A stretch of DNA of 64,000 bases from CAXBNB01 sp049115735 (GTDB lineage: Bacteria; Bacteroidota; Bacteroidia; Cytophagales; Cyclobacteriaceae), in NCBI GenBank assembly GCA_049115735.1, contig JAGDZP010000021.1:186001-250000 (forward strand), in the 5' to 3' direction. A model generated the notes under the pieces. That model did no database searches and was not told where the DNA came from. It worked only from the letters and a program-made list of their open reading frames with translations. Below, piece by piece: positions 35,665-44,112 of this stretch; within the stretch, counting starts at the first letter, position 1, and the number at the start of each line of letters is the position of its first letter. Position numbers and translations under genes: made by a program.

Positions 35665-35748
35665 TTACAGGATTAAATTCCCTTCCTTGTAGGCTGCTTT
35701 GTTTTCATATCCTAAAGCACCGTGATATTTGAGTAAACAAGCGTTCAT
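35665..35748 (-). pseudogene. possible remnant of an IS3-type transposase tail
   Basis: On the minus strand 27 codons before a TAA read, in part, KYHGALGYENKAAYKEGN. The H-x-A-L-G-Y block followed by a polar residue and an aromatic helix is the usual last motif of IS3-family (rve) transposases. Upstream codons in this frame are broken by stops, and no terminal repeats or other transposase motifs are visible. It is short, so the call is tentative. Confidence 0.3.
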
Positions 35749-35851
35749 TACTTTCTATAATCAAAGGGTCTGAATGATCGAAAATCTTTCCTCATATTGT
35801 TTAAACCAATTTTTTTCACAATAAAATTATCACAATCAGAATAGAGTAACC

Positions 35852-37357
35852 ATGGCAATCAAATACATCATATTGACCCTGTGCGTTTTCGGATGTGTCA
35901 GCACACCGAAGCAAAAAATTGATCCATTTGAAGGCAAACAGAGACTAGTAGTTCTTGCTGACATGGGCAATGAGCCCGATGAGATGCAGCAGATGATTCA
36001 TATGATCACTTGCTCCAATGAATTTGACATTGAGGGTCTCATTGCAGTCACAGGAAAATATTTGCGTCCGGGATCTCACCTGGGAGAGTATCACTGGACA
36101 CTGCACCCAGAACTTTATTTGGAAATTATCGATGCTTATGAAATGGTTTATGAGAACTTGAAAATTCATGATCCCAATTATCCTGAACCACAAAAATTAA
36201 GAAATGTTGTAGCATCCGGACAAACTGAATATGGTATAGCAGATGTGGGTAAGGGAAAATCAAGTGAAGGATCCAATCTAATTATAAAGATTGTAGAAAA
36301 GGATGATGAAAGACCCGTATGGATTGTGATGAATGCGGGCTCTAACACATTGGCACAAGCACTTTTTGACTATAGAGAAAGTCATACAGCGGAAGAGCTT
36401 GACGCTTTTATAAAAAAGCTTAGAGTATTTGAAAACGGATCACAGGATAACGCCGGTTCATGGATTTGTCGAGAGTTCCCAGACATACACTGGATCCGTA
36501 GTAACTTTCAAACCTATGCTTATGGCGGGCCAGGATGGGCAAACCCTAAAGCTGGCTTGGGGCCCCATTATTGGAAACCCTATGCGTACAGCACTGAAGG
36601 TCAGTTCGAATGGCAAAAGGAAAACATTATGGAATACCATGGTGCTTTGGGTGACATTTTTCCTGAAAGAAAATTTCATACCTGGGGTGAAGGTGTAGTT
36701 GGTTTTATGGAGGGTGGTGGAACTATACCGTGGATGGGATTGGTCAACAAAGGACTATTTGATATCAACCAGCCTTCATGGGGTGGTTGGAGCGGTAGGT
36801 TTACCAGTGAAAAAACAGAGAACTTTTGGTCACGACATAAAGACATTAGAGAAGATGAGGAAAAAGTAGCTCCCTTTTATGTGTACAGCGAGGCTCCCGA
36901 TACCTGGACAGATCCGGAAAATGATTCGCTTTATGTTGGTGATTTTGTACCCGTATGGAGATGGCGCAGAGCCATGTATAACGATCAAATATGCCGTATG
37001 GACTGGTGTGTGAAATCGTACGAGGAAGCTAACCATCACCCAGTTGCTGCTTTCCATGATGATATTTCTAATTCAATTATTCGTTTGGCAGCAAAAACAG
37101 GGGATACTATTGCCCTTGATGCCTCCAGTTCATACGATCCGGAAAAGGACGAACTCAACTTCTCTTGGTGGATTTACCCTGAAGCAGGAACCTACGATGG
37201 AAATGTGTCAATTCCAGACAACATGAAACAAACATCATCAATTACAATTCCAAAGGATGCCGTAGGAAAACAAATTCAAGTCATTCTTGAAGTTTATGAT
37301 TCAAATTCCATAGCCTCACTATTCGATTACAGACGAATTGTAATTGATGTGGAATAG
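35852..37357 (+). CDS. Sde182-type nucleoside-hydrolase-like lipoprotein (DUF1593)
   Basis: Signal ends CVFGC, lipidated cysteine 15. The 501 residues match the DUF1593 family related to the cellulose-binding protein Sde182: an N-terminal nucleoside-hydrolase-like domain (about 28-320) with the calcium-type aspartate cluster in VVLADMGNEPDEMQQM, a WIVMNAGSNTLAQAL block, and a C-terminal beta domain (about 395-500, SSYDPEKDELNFSWWIYPEAG). The nucleoside-hydrolase fold attacks N- or O-glycosidic bonds, and members often occur in glycan-utilisation clusters, so a surface glycosidase-like or binding role is plausible but unproven. Confidence 0.87.
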   Translation: MAIKYIILTLCVFGCVSTPKQKIDPFEGKQRLVVLADMGNEPDEMQQMIHMITCSNEFDIEGLIAVTGKYLRPGSHLGEYHWTLHPELYLEIIDAYEMVYENLKIHDPNYPEPQKLRNVVASGQTEYGIADVGKGKSSEGSNLIIKIVEKDDERPVWIVMNAGSNTLAQALFDYRESHTAEELDAFIKKLRVFENGSQDNAGSWICREFPDIHWIRSNFQTYAYGGPGWANPKAGLGPHYWKPYAYSTEGQFEWQKENIMEYHGALGDIFPERKFHTWGEGVVGFMEGGGTIPWMGLVNKGLFDINQPSWGGWSGRFTSEKTENFWSRHKDIREDEEKVAPFYVYSEAPDTWTDPENDSLYVGDFVPVWRWRRAMYNDQICRMDWCVKSYEEANHHPVAAFHDDISNSIIRLAAKTGDTIALDASSSYDPEKDELNFSWWIYPEAGTYDGNVSIPDNMKQTSSITIPKDAVGKQIQVILEVYDSNSIASLFDYRRIVIDVE

Positions 37358-37385
37358 TACTTTAAGTTGATATGAAATATTGGAG

Positions 37386-37590
37386 TATAGATTATAAAAA
37401 CCCTATAGCCTGAGAATTTTATGATCTAAAGAATGATCCTAAGCAAACGGATAATCGCTATACTCAGGAAAAGCATGCTTCAGTAATTTCAGGGTTTAAG
37501 GCCAGATTGAAAACGCTTAGAGCGGAAGTGAAAGAAGACGACTCCAAATATCCTGAAATCGAAAAGGTAGTGAACGGGTATTGGCACTTG
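37386..37590 (+). pseudogene. 3' remnant of a second sulfatase gene
   Basis: About 205 bases align with the last part of the sulfatase gene at 33960-35630 (its bases about 35430-35630). The peptide EFYDLKNDP...DNRY.QEK.AS.ISG.KARLKTLRAEVKEDD and onward is preserved in one frame, but the Trp codon before EFYDL (TGG in the intact gene) is TGA here, and nothing of the upstream 480 codons remains. In the last 65 bases nearly all differences are synonymous (AAA/AAG, GAG/GAA, GTT/GTG, GAT/GAC, ATT/ATC), so the copy evolved as a working gene before it was lost. Confidence 0.82.
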
Positions 37591-37610
37591 TCTAAGATCT
37601 GCCACAAAAA

Positions 37611-37640
37611 AAAAGCACCAAGTGATAACCTGGTGCTTTT
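37611..37640. terminator. bidirectional terminator between the sulfatase remnant and lpd
   Basis: AAAAGCACCA and TGGTGCTTTT form a perfect ten-pair stem around a ten-base loop, with A-rich sequence before it and TTTT after it. It can stop transcription from either side and lies 39 bases beyond the stop of the convergent dihydrolipoyl dehydrogenase gene. Confidence 0.85.
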
Positions 37641-37678
37641 CCTATCTATTAATTATGGACAATCGTCCATCGACCAAT

Positions 37679-39073
37679 CTACAAATGAATCACCTCATCG
37701 TAGGCGACAGCTGTAGCTTCCATCACGGCTTCCGACATAGTAGGGTGAGGGTGAACTGTCTTAATGATCTCGTGACCAGTCGTCTCCAGCTTTCTGGCTG
37801 CAACGGCTTCAGCGATCATTTCTGTCACGTTGAATCCGATCATGTGACAACCTAACCATTCGCCATATTTGGCATCAAAGATCACTTTTACAAAACCATC
37901 TTTAGCACCCGCTGCACTTGCTTTTCCTGAAGCAGAGAATGGGAATTTACCAACCTTTATTTCATAGCCAGCTTCCTTGGCAGCCTTTTCTGTATAACCT
38001 ACAGATGCAATTTCCGGAGAACAGTAAGTACAACCTGGGATGTTATTATAGTTCAATGGTTCGGGAGAGTGCCCGGCCAATTTTTCCACACAAATTAACG
38101 CTTCAGCTGTAGCCACGTGTGCTAGTGCAGGCCCGTGTACGATATCGCCGATGGCATGTATGCCAGGAATATTTGTTTTATAATAGTCGTCTACCAACAC
38201 TTTACCACGGTCAGTTGCCACGCCTACATCTTCCAGACCAATACCTTCAAGGTTGGTGCTTACACCTACTGCGGAAAGCACAACGTCACAGTCTAATATC
38301 TCTTCTCCTTTTTTGGTTTTCACTGTTACCTTACAGCCTTTTCCTTTCGTGTCCACGTTCGTCACTTCCGAGCTGGTCATGATGGTTATGCCCTTTTTCT
38401 TGAAAGTCCTTTCCAATTGTTTGGACACGTCTTCATCCTCTACAGGTACTATGTTCGGCATAAATTCCACAACAGTAACCTCAGTTCCCAAAGCGTGATA
38501 GAAATAGGCAAACTCAACCCCAATAGCTCCCGAACCTACAATCACCATTTTCTTAGGCTGCTTTGGTAGCACCATCGCCTCACGGTAGCCAATGATTTTC
38601 TTTCCGTCGATTGGTAGGTTTGGCAGCTCACGAGAGCGACCACCAGTTGCCAGAATAATGTTATCAGCAGAATATTCGGTTGCCGTTCCATCTTCTGCGG
38701 TTACTTCTAAAGATTTACCCGACTTTAATTTTCCGAACCCGTTTATTACTTCAATTTTGTTTTTCTTGAATAGAAACTGGATGCCTTTGCTCATGCCATC
38801 AGCTACTCCACGACTTCTCTTCACGATTCCCGAAAAGTCAGCCTTAGCATCTTTTACCGATATACCGTAATCCTCTGAATGATTGATATACTCGAAAATA
38901 TTCGCACTTTTCAACAACGCTTTGGTAGGTATACATCCCCAGTTTAGGCAGATGCCGCCAATTTCAGCTTTCTCCACTACCCCAACTTTCATCCCCAATT
39001 GTGATGCCCTAATGGCAGCCGGATATCCTCCGGGACCACTTCCTACTACTATTAAATCATATTTATTTGCCAT
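37679..39073 (-). CDS. lpdA: dihydrolipoyl dehydrogenase (E3)
   Basis: The 464-residue flavoprotein has the FAD-binding loop VVGSGPGGYPAAIRAS, the redox disulfide GGICLNWGCIPTKALL (cysteines about 42 and 47), the NAD-binding loop VIVGSGAIGVEFAYFY (about 175), the second FAD motif IHAIGDIVHGPALAHVA (about 305), and the active-site dyad HPHPTMSEAVMEA near 440. It reoxidises the lipoyl arms of the 2-oxo acid dehydrogenase and glycine-cleavage complexes. It is a housekeeping gene embedded in the accessory region. A TAAATTTG box lies 57-64 bases before the ATG. Confidence 0.96.
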   Translation of the reverse strand: MANKYDLIVVGSGPGGYPAAIRASQLGMKVGVVEKAEIGGICLNWGCIPTKALLKSANIFEYINHSEDYGISVKDAKADFSGIVKRSRGVADGMSKGIQFLFKKNKIEVINGFGKLKSGKSLEVTAEDGTATEYSADNIILATGGRSRELPNLPIDGKKIIGYREAMVLPKQPKKMVIVGSGAIGVEFAYFYHALGTEVTVVEFMPNIVPVEDEDVSKQLERTFKKKGITIMTSSEVTNVDTKGKGCKVTVKTKKGEEILDCDVVLSAVGVSTNLEGIGLEDVGVATDRGKVLVDDYYKTNIPGIHAIGDIVHGPALAHVATAEALICVEKLAGHSPEPLNYNNIPGCTYCSPEIASVGYTEKAAKEAGYEIKVGKFPFSASGKASAAGAKDGFVKVIFDAKYGEWLGCHMIGFNVTEMIAEAVAARKLETTGHEIIKTVHPHPTMSEAVMEATAVAYDEVIHL

Positions 39074-39129
39074 AATTCTTTAAAATTTCAAATCAAAAAT
39101 TGAAGTCGGGTTTAGCGTCTTTCAGGCCG

Positions 39130-39137
39130 CAAATTTA
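39130..39137 (-). promoter_or_regulatory. -7 box for lpdA
   Basis: The minus strand reads TAAATTTG, a perfect TAnnTTTG element, 57-64 bases upstream of the lpdA ATG. The sequence 19 bases further upstream is ATTT, so the -33 element is weak. Confidence 0.45.
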
Positions 39138-39212
39138 ATCGCTTTGAGGAGAAATAAAATTCAATCAACTCATGAATGTACAAGTAGTTTATTTCTGAAT
39201 GTTTGGAGCAAT

Positions 39213-39303
39213 GGCATTCGTAGGTATAGCTATGCCTGTCCCGCTATCCACTATATCCCCAGACGGTACCGCCTGGGGGATGCCGCTTCTATCGGGGCTA
39301 ACA
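39213..39303 (-). ncRNA. candidate structured RNA or repeat element
   Basis: Read on the minus strand, a block starting TTAGCCCCGATAGAAGCGGC is joined by a hairpin to GATATAGTGGATAGCGGGAC. The hairpin is a 22-base palindrome, CCCCAG-A-CGGTACCG-C-CTGGGG, at 39257-39278. A second dyad, GGTATAGCTATGCC, lies at 39223-39236. CCCG at 39294-39297 (minus strand) can pair with CGGG at 39239-39243 to close the structure. From memory, similar blocks with variable central hairpins recur between genes in many Bacteroidota genomes, but I cannot verify that here. Confidence 0.45.
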
Positions 39304-39517
39304 ATCAAGAGCGTATCGCACCCGAAACACTCAGCTATATAATTATCAATAAGAAAATCTTGGCAATGGGAATAATTAGACAGAAGATTTAATAAACAAG
39401 TATGGTGTGATAAAACTACTCATGCTTTCTTTGGATTGTTCACATCTTTACTGAGTGAATGTCTTTCAGTACATTGATGAAAATTCCCGCACGTCGGTAA
39501 TTTTCTTTGTATCCAGC

Positions 39518-40489
39518 TTATTTATTTATATCTACTGAATATACCATTCCGGCTAACATGTCAGGTAGTAGCAACCGCCCTTTTTCTTCCTCTAGATAGA
39601 AATCTGCTGCTGATTTTAAGCCATCAATGAGTACCGTGGATTCTTCTGTTTTTCCGTCAATTTTCCATGCTTTTCCTTGTATCCAGCTGCTCACGTAGTA
39701 GTTGCCCTTGCTGTCTTGTTCTACTGCATCGGCTCCTCTAAATTGTCCCTTTAAAGGTGTCAGTACACCATCCCTATTCACAAGAAAATTACCAGTGAAA
39801 AAAGCACCTACCATATAATTTCCGTTATTGTCAATGCCTACCCCATTGGGATTAATCATCATTTCGGAAGCATCCTCCACCAAAGTCACCTGGCCACTTA
39901 GGTCTATATGATAAACCCGACCGATCCTTTCTATCAATTTGGCCCCTTCACTATCTATAGGCCACAAATTGCCATCAGGGTCTTTCATTTTGGTATTTGC
40001 TCCCATATCAACCACAAAGATTCCAGTACCATCTGCATTGGAGGAAACATCATTCAAATATGAAACGGGGTTAGGGAATTTGGTAGAATCAACAAAAACA
40101 CTGGCATTGCCATTAGCATCTACTTTCCATACCCGCTTGAGATCAGAGAAGTAAAGGTAGTTGTCAACAAAGGCCATTCCTTTTGGTTCATCAAATCCTT
40201 TAGAGAATGATTTCATTCCTTCAGGTGAAATCTCTACTATTTCTGCATCACCTGGCTCCTTGCCGTTCATTACGGTTACATAATAATTGCCATTAAATCC
40301 TTTGGTGATGCTTTCCGGTCGCTCACCAACTTTCGCTGGAAATTGAGCCTCTTTAATTTCTTTGGTCTCCGCCACAGAGGTTTCCTTGGCTTCTTCGGAT
40401 TTCTTAGGTTGGCTGCACATGGACAGTATTATTGCTCCAATGACCATGAGTAAATTGCAGAAATACCACTTCATGTTGGTAGGTTTCAT
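39518..40489 (-). CDS. SMP-30/NHL-like beta-propeller lipoprotein
   Basis: The start at base 40489 gives MKPTNMKWYF and a lipoprotein signal ending ILSMC (cysteine 25); an upstream in-frame methionine would add 33 residues before the signal. The mature protein (about 298 residues) has propeller blades with repeated GNYYV, GVGIDNNGNYMVGAFF and DSKGNYYVSSWIQG phrases, as in SMP-30/gluconolactonase and NHL proteins. In the SMP-30 family such proteins open sugar lactones. The metal-binding glutamate and asparagines cannot be placed with certainty, so a lactonase is one possibility and a non-enzymatic binding propeller another. Confidence 0.75.
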   Translation of the reverse strand: MKPTNMKWYFCNLLMVIGAIILSMCSQPKKSEEAKETSVAETKEIKEAQFPAKVGERPESITKGFNGNYYVTVMNGKEPGDAEIVEISPEGMKSFSKGFDEPKGMAFVDNYLYFSDLKRVWKVDANGNASVFVDSTKFPNPVSYLNDVSSNADGTGIFVVDMGANTKMKDPDGNLWPIDSEGAKLIERIGRVYHIDLSGQVTLVEDASEMMINPNGVGIDNNGNYMVGAFFTGNFLVNRDGVLTPLKGQFRGADAVEQDSKGNYYVSSWIQGKAWKIDGKTEESTVLIDGLKSAADFYLEEEKGRLLLPDMLAGMVYSVDINK

Positions 40490-40677
40490 ATTGTTAATTT
40501 GTTTGATGTTAAACGATTTTTTTGAATTCATTGTAGTTGTGATAGGCAACCCATTGATGAGAAAAACATTGTACCTGCTATTAACCAAATATAAGAAATA
40601 TCAATTTGATCATTTCCGATCTGATGAGCTTTTTTAGCTGTCAGGAAAGTCACCATCTTCATTCGTCACCACACTAC

Positions 40678-41460
40678 TTACTTAGCCGTCCACCCAGCAT
40701 CTACGCTCAGCATAGCCCCAACCATATAGCTGGCTGCATCGCTGGCAAGGAAAATGGCTGCACCCTGGATTTCCTTCAATTCACCCCATCGACCCATCGC
40801 AGTAGCTCCGACTATAAACTGCTTGGCTTCCTCGGTTTCGGCAATAGGTATGTTCATGTCCGTTAAAAATGGGCCAGGACATATGGCATTGACATTGATA
40901 TTGAATGGTGCTAGTTCCAAGCCAAGTGCACGTGTCATTTGTACTACAGCTCCTTTGCTGGTGGCATAGGGCGTTCTATTGGCCAGACCAACCAAACCAA
41001 GTGCACTGGATAGATTGATGATTTTTCCGCTTTTGTTTTGCTTCATATGAGGCACAACGGCCCTTGAAGTCAGCCAGATACCATCCACATTCACATTCAT
41101 CACATTTTTAAACTGCTCATGGGTCAGCTCATCGATGGGGCCTCTGTCATTAACTCCTGCACTATTGATAAGAATATCGATATGTCCGAAATCACTGATT
41201 ATTTGACTAACGACTTCTTCTATTTGACCTTCGTTGGTAACGTCGGCTTTGTAGGCTTTTGCTTCCACGCCGTATTCTTCGGCGAGCTTAGCCGCTGCAG
41301 CTTCACCCTCTTCCAGGTTCCGGTTCACCAACATCAGATTGGCACCTGCAGAGGCAAGTCCCGCACCCATGGCGTATCCCAACCCTTTTGAGCCTCCTGT
41401 GATTACTGCATTTTTTCCACTAAGGTCGAATAGCTTGATTCCCGGTAGTTGATTTGACAT
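40678..41460 (-). CDS. SDR-family dehydrogenase (gluconate 5-dehydrogenase-like)
   Basis: The 260 residues form a classical short-chain dehydrogenase: TGGSKGLGYAMGAGLASAG at the cofactor-binding turn (about 18-36), DVTNEGQIEE, ILINSAGVND (NNAG variant), the catalytic serine in NLSSALGLVGL, and the Y-A-T-S-K dyad (about 165-169). An asparagine-arginine pair after the first turn (VNRNLEEG) favours NADP or NAD use with sugar alcohols or acids, and the overall match is to 2-deoxy-gluconate/gluconate 5-dehydrogenases. It is cytoplasmic. It stands 19 bases after the TIM-barrel protein gene on the same strand, so they form an operon. Confidence 0.87.
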   Translation of the reverse strand: MSNQLPGIKLFDLSGKNAVITGGSKGLGYAMGAGLASAGANLMLVNRNLEEGEAAAAKLAEEYGVEAKAYKADVTNEGQIEEVVSQIISDFGHIDILINSAGVNDRGPIDELTHEQFKNVMNVNVDGIWLTSRAVVPHMKQNKSGKIINLSSALGLVGLANRTPYATSKGAVVQMTRALGLELAPFNINVNAICPGPFLTDMNIPIAETEEAKQFIVGATAMGRWGELKEIQGAAIFLASDAASYMVGAMLSVDAGWTAK

Positions 41461-41479
41461 TTTTTGTTGAATTTTTATA

Positions 41480-42520
41480 CTAACTAAATTTCAAATTTTG
41501 CTTTCCATACTCAAGGCACAAGTTATTGTTTTCGATTTCCAAAGCTATTTTTCTTTCCTTGGTATTATCAGAAATATATGGCAATGTATCTGTTTTTTGC
41601 TTTCTGACCAAAGACAAAAATGAGGCAACTTCTCTACCCGGAATCTGATCAAATGTTGCCCAATACTTGTCTGTTAAGTAGGGGATTTTTAGCGGATCGC
41701 GCGTGATCATCTCCAGGTTGAATTTAATGCTTGGGTTATGCCTCTGAATAGTGGATATCACTTTATTCAAGTCAAGTACCCCTTCGCCTAAAGTGACTTC
41801 AGATAACAGAAATCCATCTTCGTATTCATTCACAGCCATGTCCTTTAAATGTACAGAGTATGCGTATGGAGCAAAAGAATCCACTACTGTCATGGGCTGC
41901 TCCAGGAGAGACATGCTATTTCCTGTATCGAGGGTTATACCTACCCATTCACTATCCAACAATTTCATAATTTCCAGTAAATCGGAAATGCGCCAGTCTT
42001 TATGGTTTTCAACCGCAACTTTGATTTGATGCTTTTTCAATAAGGGTTCGGCAAGTTGCAAGGAGCGGATAGATCGCTTTTTGAAGGCCGTAAAACTCTC
42101 TTTCTGATCAAAGTCTTCATATCTTCTGCCACCACAAGCCACCCTGCAGATAGTCGCTCCAACCTCCTTTGCCGTAGTTAGTGTCTTTTCAAACCTTTCC
42201 AAATCAGATTCTTCCTTCGGCAGGCGAATTTGTCCTTCGATGAACATCCCAAGTTTCTCAGCAGTTTTGCGTACTTTTTTGATATAGTCTTTTTCCCATG
42301 CTTTAATGCCGGGCTGTACACCGCCAAATCCCAGGGAATGACAATGCTCCATCATTTCAATAGGGTCTGAAAACCTACGAATGGAATAGGATGCTGCTGC
42401 AACACCCATCCTGTTTGCAGCCAGGCTTTTAAAAATGCCTGGAAAGGCCGGAAGTGCGGATGCCATTAATGCAGCCGTCGAGGCAGTTTGAACGAATTGT
42501 CTTCTATTTATTTTCTTCAT
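41480..42520 (-). CDS. Tat-exported sugar isomerase/epimerase-like TIM-barrel protein
   Basis: From the ATG at 42520, MKKINRRQFVQTAS is a Tat signal (arginines 6-7) with a hydrophobic stretch ending near ANRMG. The rest matches the xylose-isomerase-like TIM-barrel family: GFGGVQPGIKAWEKD, ICRVACGGRRYEDFDQKESF, IKVAVENHKDWRISDLLE (metal-site glutamate and histidine), WVGITLDTGNSMSLL (aspartate), and SVHLKDMAVNEYEDG (histidine). The four metal ligands appear present. Such proteins epimerise or eliminate sugars, and some process 3-keto-glycosides. The SDR gene follows in the same operon. Confidence 0.85.
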   Translation of the reverse strand: MKKINRRQFVQTASTAALMASALPAFPGIFKSLAANRMGVAAASYSIRRFSDPIEMMEHCHSLGFGGVQPGIKAWEKDYIKKVRKTAEKLGMFIEGQIRLPKEESDLERFEKTLTTAKEVGATICRVACGGRRYEDFDQKESFTAFKKRSIRSLQLAEPLLKKHQIKVAVENHKDWRISDLLEIMKLLDSEWVGITLDTGNSMSLLEQPMTVVDSFAPYAYSVHLKDMAVNEYEDGFLLSEVTLGEGVLDLNKVISTIQRHNPSIKFNLEMITRDPLKIPYLTDKYWATFDQIPGREVASFLSLVRKQKTDTLPYISDNTKERKIALEIENNNLCLEYGKQNLKFS

Positions 42521-42655
42521 TTCAAATGGGATGAGACAAATTTTTGAGCCATGAACACAACATTTTGGTGGCATTTTCCATGGCCTTTAACAGGACAATA
42601 TAACAAAAATCAGGCTAAGACGATTGGGCGGTACATGGTCTATGCTTTTAAATAA

Positions 42656-42686
42656 TTCATGCAGTGACTCCAAGTCATGCCATGAA
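42656..42686. repeat. imperfect 31-base dyad upstream of tyrS
   Basis: TTCATG ... CATGAA outer arms and TGACT ... AGTCA inner arms give eleven pairs with symmetric three-base gaps. It lies between the divergent TIM-barrel and tyrS genes and could be an operator for either. It has no T run. Confidence 0.35.
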
Positions 42687-42770
42687 TGGGCTCACTTATC
42701 TCTGAAAATTCACCTTCATTTAACCTAAACTTTTCAAGCCCCTGGAAAACAAGAATGCAAAGCTTTCTTC

Positions 42771-42778
42771 TATCTTTG
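42771..42778 (+). promoter_or_regulatory. -7 box for tyrS
   Basis: TATCTTTG is a perfect TAnnTTTG element ending 29 bases before the ATG at 42808. It overlaps the alternative GTG start at 42778 and so argues for the later start. No TTTG is found 19 bases upstream. Confidence 0.45.
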
Positions 42779-42807
42779 TGCACCAAAAAATTAAGCACAG
42801 CATAAGC

Positions 42808-44094
42808 ATGTTAAAGGATTTTGTAGAAGAATTGAAATGGAGGGGCATGATACACGATATGATGCCTGGAGCGCAGGAGCAATTGAATAAAGAAGTGACG
42901 TCCGCTTACATTGGTTTCGACCCCACAGCGGACTCTTTGCATATAGGTAGCCTCGTACAAATAATGACCCTGGTTCACTTTCAGAGATGTGGCCACAAGC
43001 CATTCGCTCTGGTAGGAGGAGCAACCGGTATGGTAGGCGACCCATCTGGAAAATCTGCTGAAAGGAACCTCTTGTCAGAAGATGTATTGAACCACAACTT
43101 GTCATGCGTGCAAAAGCAGTTGGAGAAATTCCTGGATTTTAATTGCGGTGAGAATTCAGCAGAAGTAGTAAACAACTACGACTGGTTCAAAGACTTTAAC
43201 TTCCTGGACTTTATCCGTGATGTGGGTAAGCACATTACAGTGAACTATATGATGGCCAAGGACTCAGTGAAGACCAGGCTGGAAACAGGTCTTTCATTCA
43301 CTGAATTCAGCTATCAGCTTGTGCAGGGCTATGATTTCTACTGGCTCAACAAAAACAAGAATTGTAAGATCCAACTTGGTGGATCGGATCAGTGGGGGAA
43401 TATTGTGACGGGGACGGAATTGATCAGGAGAAAAGAGCAAGGAGAAGCCTGGGCCATTACTACACCATTGATCAAAAAGGCCGACGGTACTAAGTTTGGC
43501 AAGACAGAAGGTGGCAATGTTTGGCTCGATAAGAAACGAACCTCCCCATACAAATTCTACCAATATTGGCTGAATGCCTCGGATGAAGATGCTAAGAATT
43601 ATATCCGAATCTTTACTTTGTTGTCCAAAGAAGAAATAGAGGCCATAGAGAAGGAGCATGAAGATGCACCACATGCCAGAGCCTTGCAAAAAGCACTGGC
43701 TCTGGATATAACGGTGCGAGTGCACTCAGAAGAGGACTATGACATGGCAGTGAAAGCTTCTAATATTTTGTTTGGAAAGTCCACAACCGAAGATTTGGAA
43801 ACGCTTGATGAAGACACGCTGTTGTCGGTTTTTGAAGGTGTTCCAAAAACTTCTATTTCGCAAGAGACATATGCCTCTGCTACCAACGTAACCGATCTGC
43901 TCTCTGATACATCTAACAACCTGGTTTTTCCATCCAAAGGAGAAGCAAGGAGAATGATCAAAGGTGGCGGTGTGAGCATCAATAAAGCGAAATTGGCTTC
44001 CGCAGAGCAAGAGGTTAATTTTAATCTGCTACAGGATAAATACATACTGGCCCAGAAAGGAAAGAAGAATTACTTTCTTATCACCGTAGAATAG
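42808..44094 (+). CDS. tyrS: tyrosyl-tRNA synthetase
   Basis: About 428 residues from the ATG at 42808, chosen because a GTG ten codons earlier overlaps the probable -7 box. Class I marks are AYIGFDPTADSLHIGSL (HIGH-type motif in its bacterial TyrRS form), the tyrosine pocket FTEFSYQLVQGYDFYWLN and IQLGGSDQWGNI, and the KMSKS-type loop KFGKTEGGNVWLD. The C-terminal S4 RNA-binding domain (about 355-425: EARRMIKGGGVSINKAKL) is present. Full-length and intact. Confidence 0.97.
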   Translation: MLKDFVEELKWRGMIHDMMPGAQEQLNKEVTSAYIGFDPTADSLHIGSLVQIMTLVHFQRCGHKPFALVGGATGMVGDPSGKSAERNLLSEDVLNHNLSCVQKQLEKFLDFNCGENSAEVVNNYDWFKDFNFLDFIRDVGKHITVNYMMAKDSVKTRLETGLSFTEFSYQLVQGYDFYWLNKNKNCKIQLGGSDQWGNIVTGTELIRRKEQGEAWAITTPLIKKADGTKFGKTEGGNVWLDKKRTSPYKFYQYWLNASDEDAKNYIRIFTLLSKEEIEAIEKEHEDAPHARALQKALALDITVRVHSEEDYDMAVKASNILFGKSTTEDLETLDEDTLLSVFEGVPKTSISQETYASATNVTDLLSDTSNNLVFPSKGEARRMIKGGGVSINKAKLASAEQEVNFNLLQDKYILAQKGKKNYFLITVE

Positions 44095-44112
44095 TGTCAG
44101 TTTCCTAGACAG

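Larger units (their letters stand above)
39074..39517. other. 444-base intergenic region
   Basis: No credible coding sequence is present. The left end holds the lpdA promoter on the minus strand. The centre (39213-39303) holds a structured repeat-like element described separately. The right 200 bases before the SMP-30-like gene end are AT-rich and I see nothing in them. Confidence 0.6.

Noticed and set aside
37507..37716. 69-codon open frame after the DUF1593 gene
   Set aside because: Its first half is the sulfatase remnant and the rest runs through the terminator hairpin into the lpdA end; it is not a gene.
39144..39392. 82-codon plus-strand frame between lpdA and the SMP-30-like gene
   Set aside because: It runs through the palindromic element and its translation looks like that of a noncoding repeat; no signal peptide, family match or start context.
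42791..43175. Minus-strand frames opposite the start of tyrS
   Set aside because: They lie inside a strongly conserved synthetase gene and show no features of their own.
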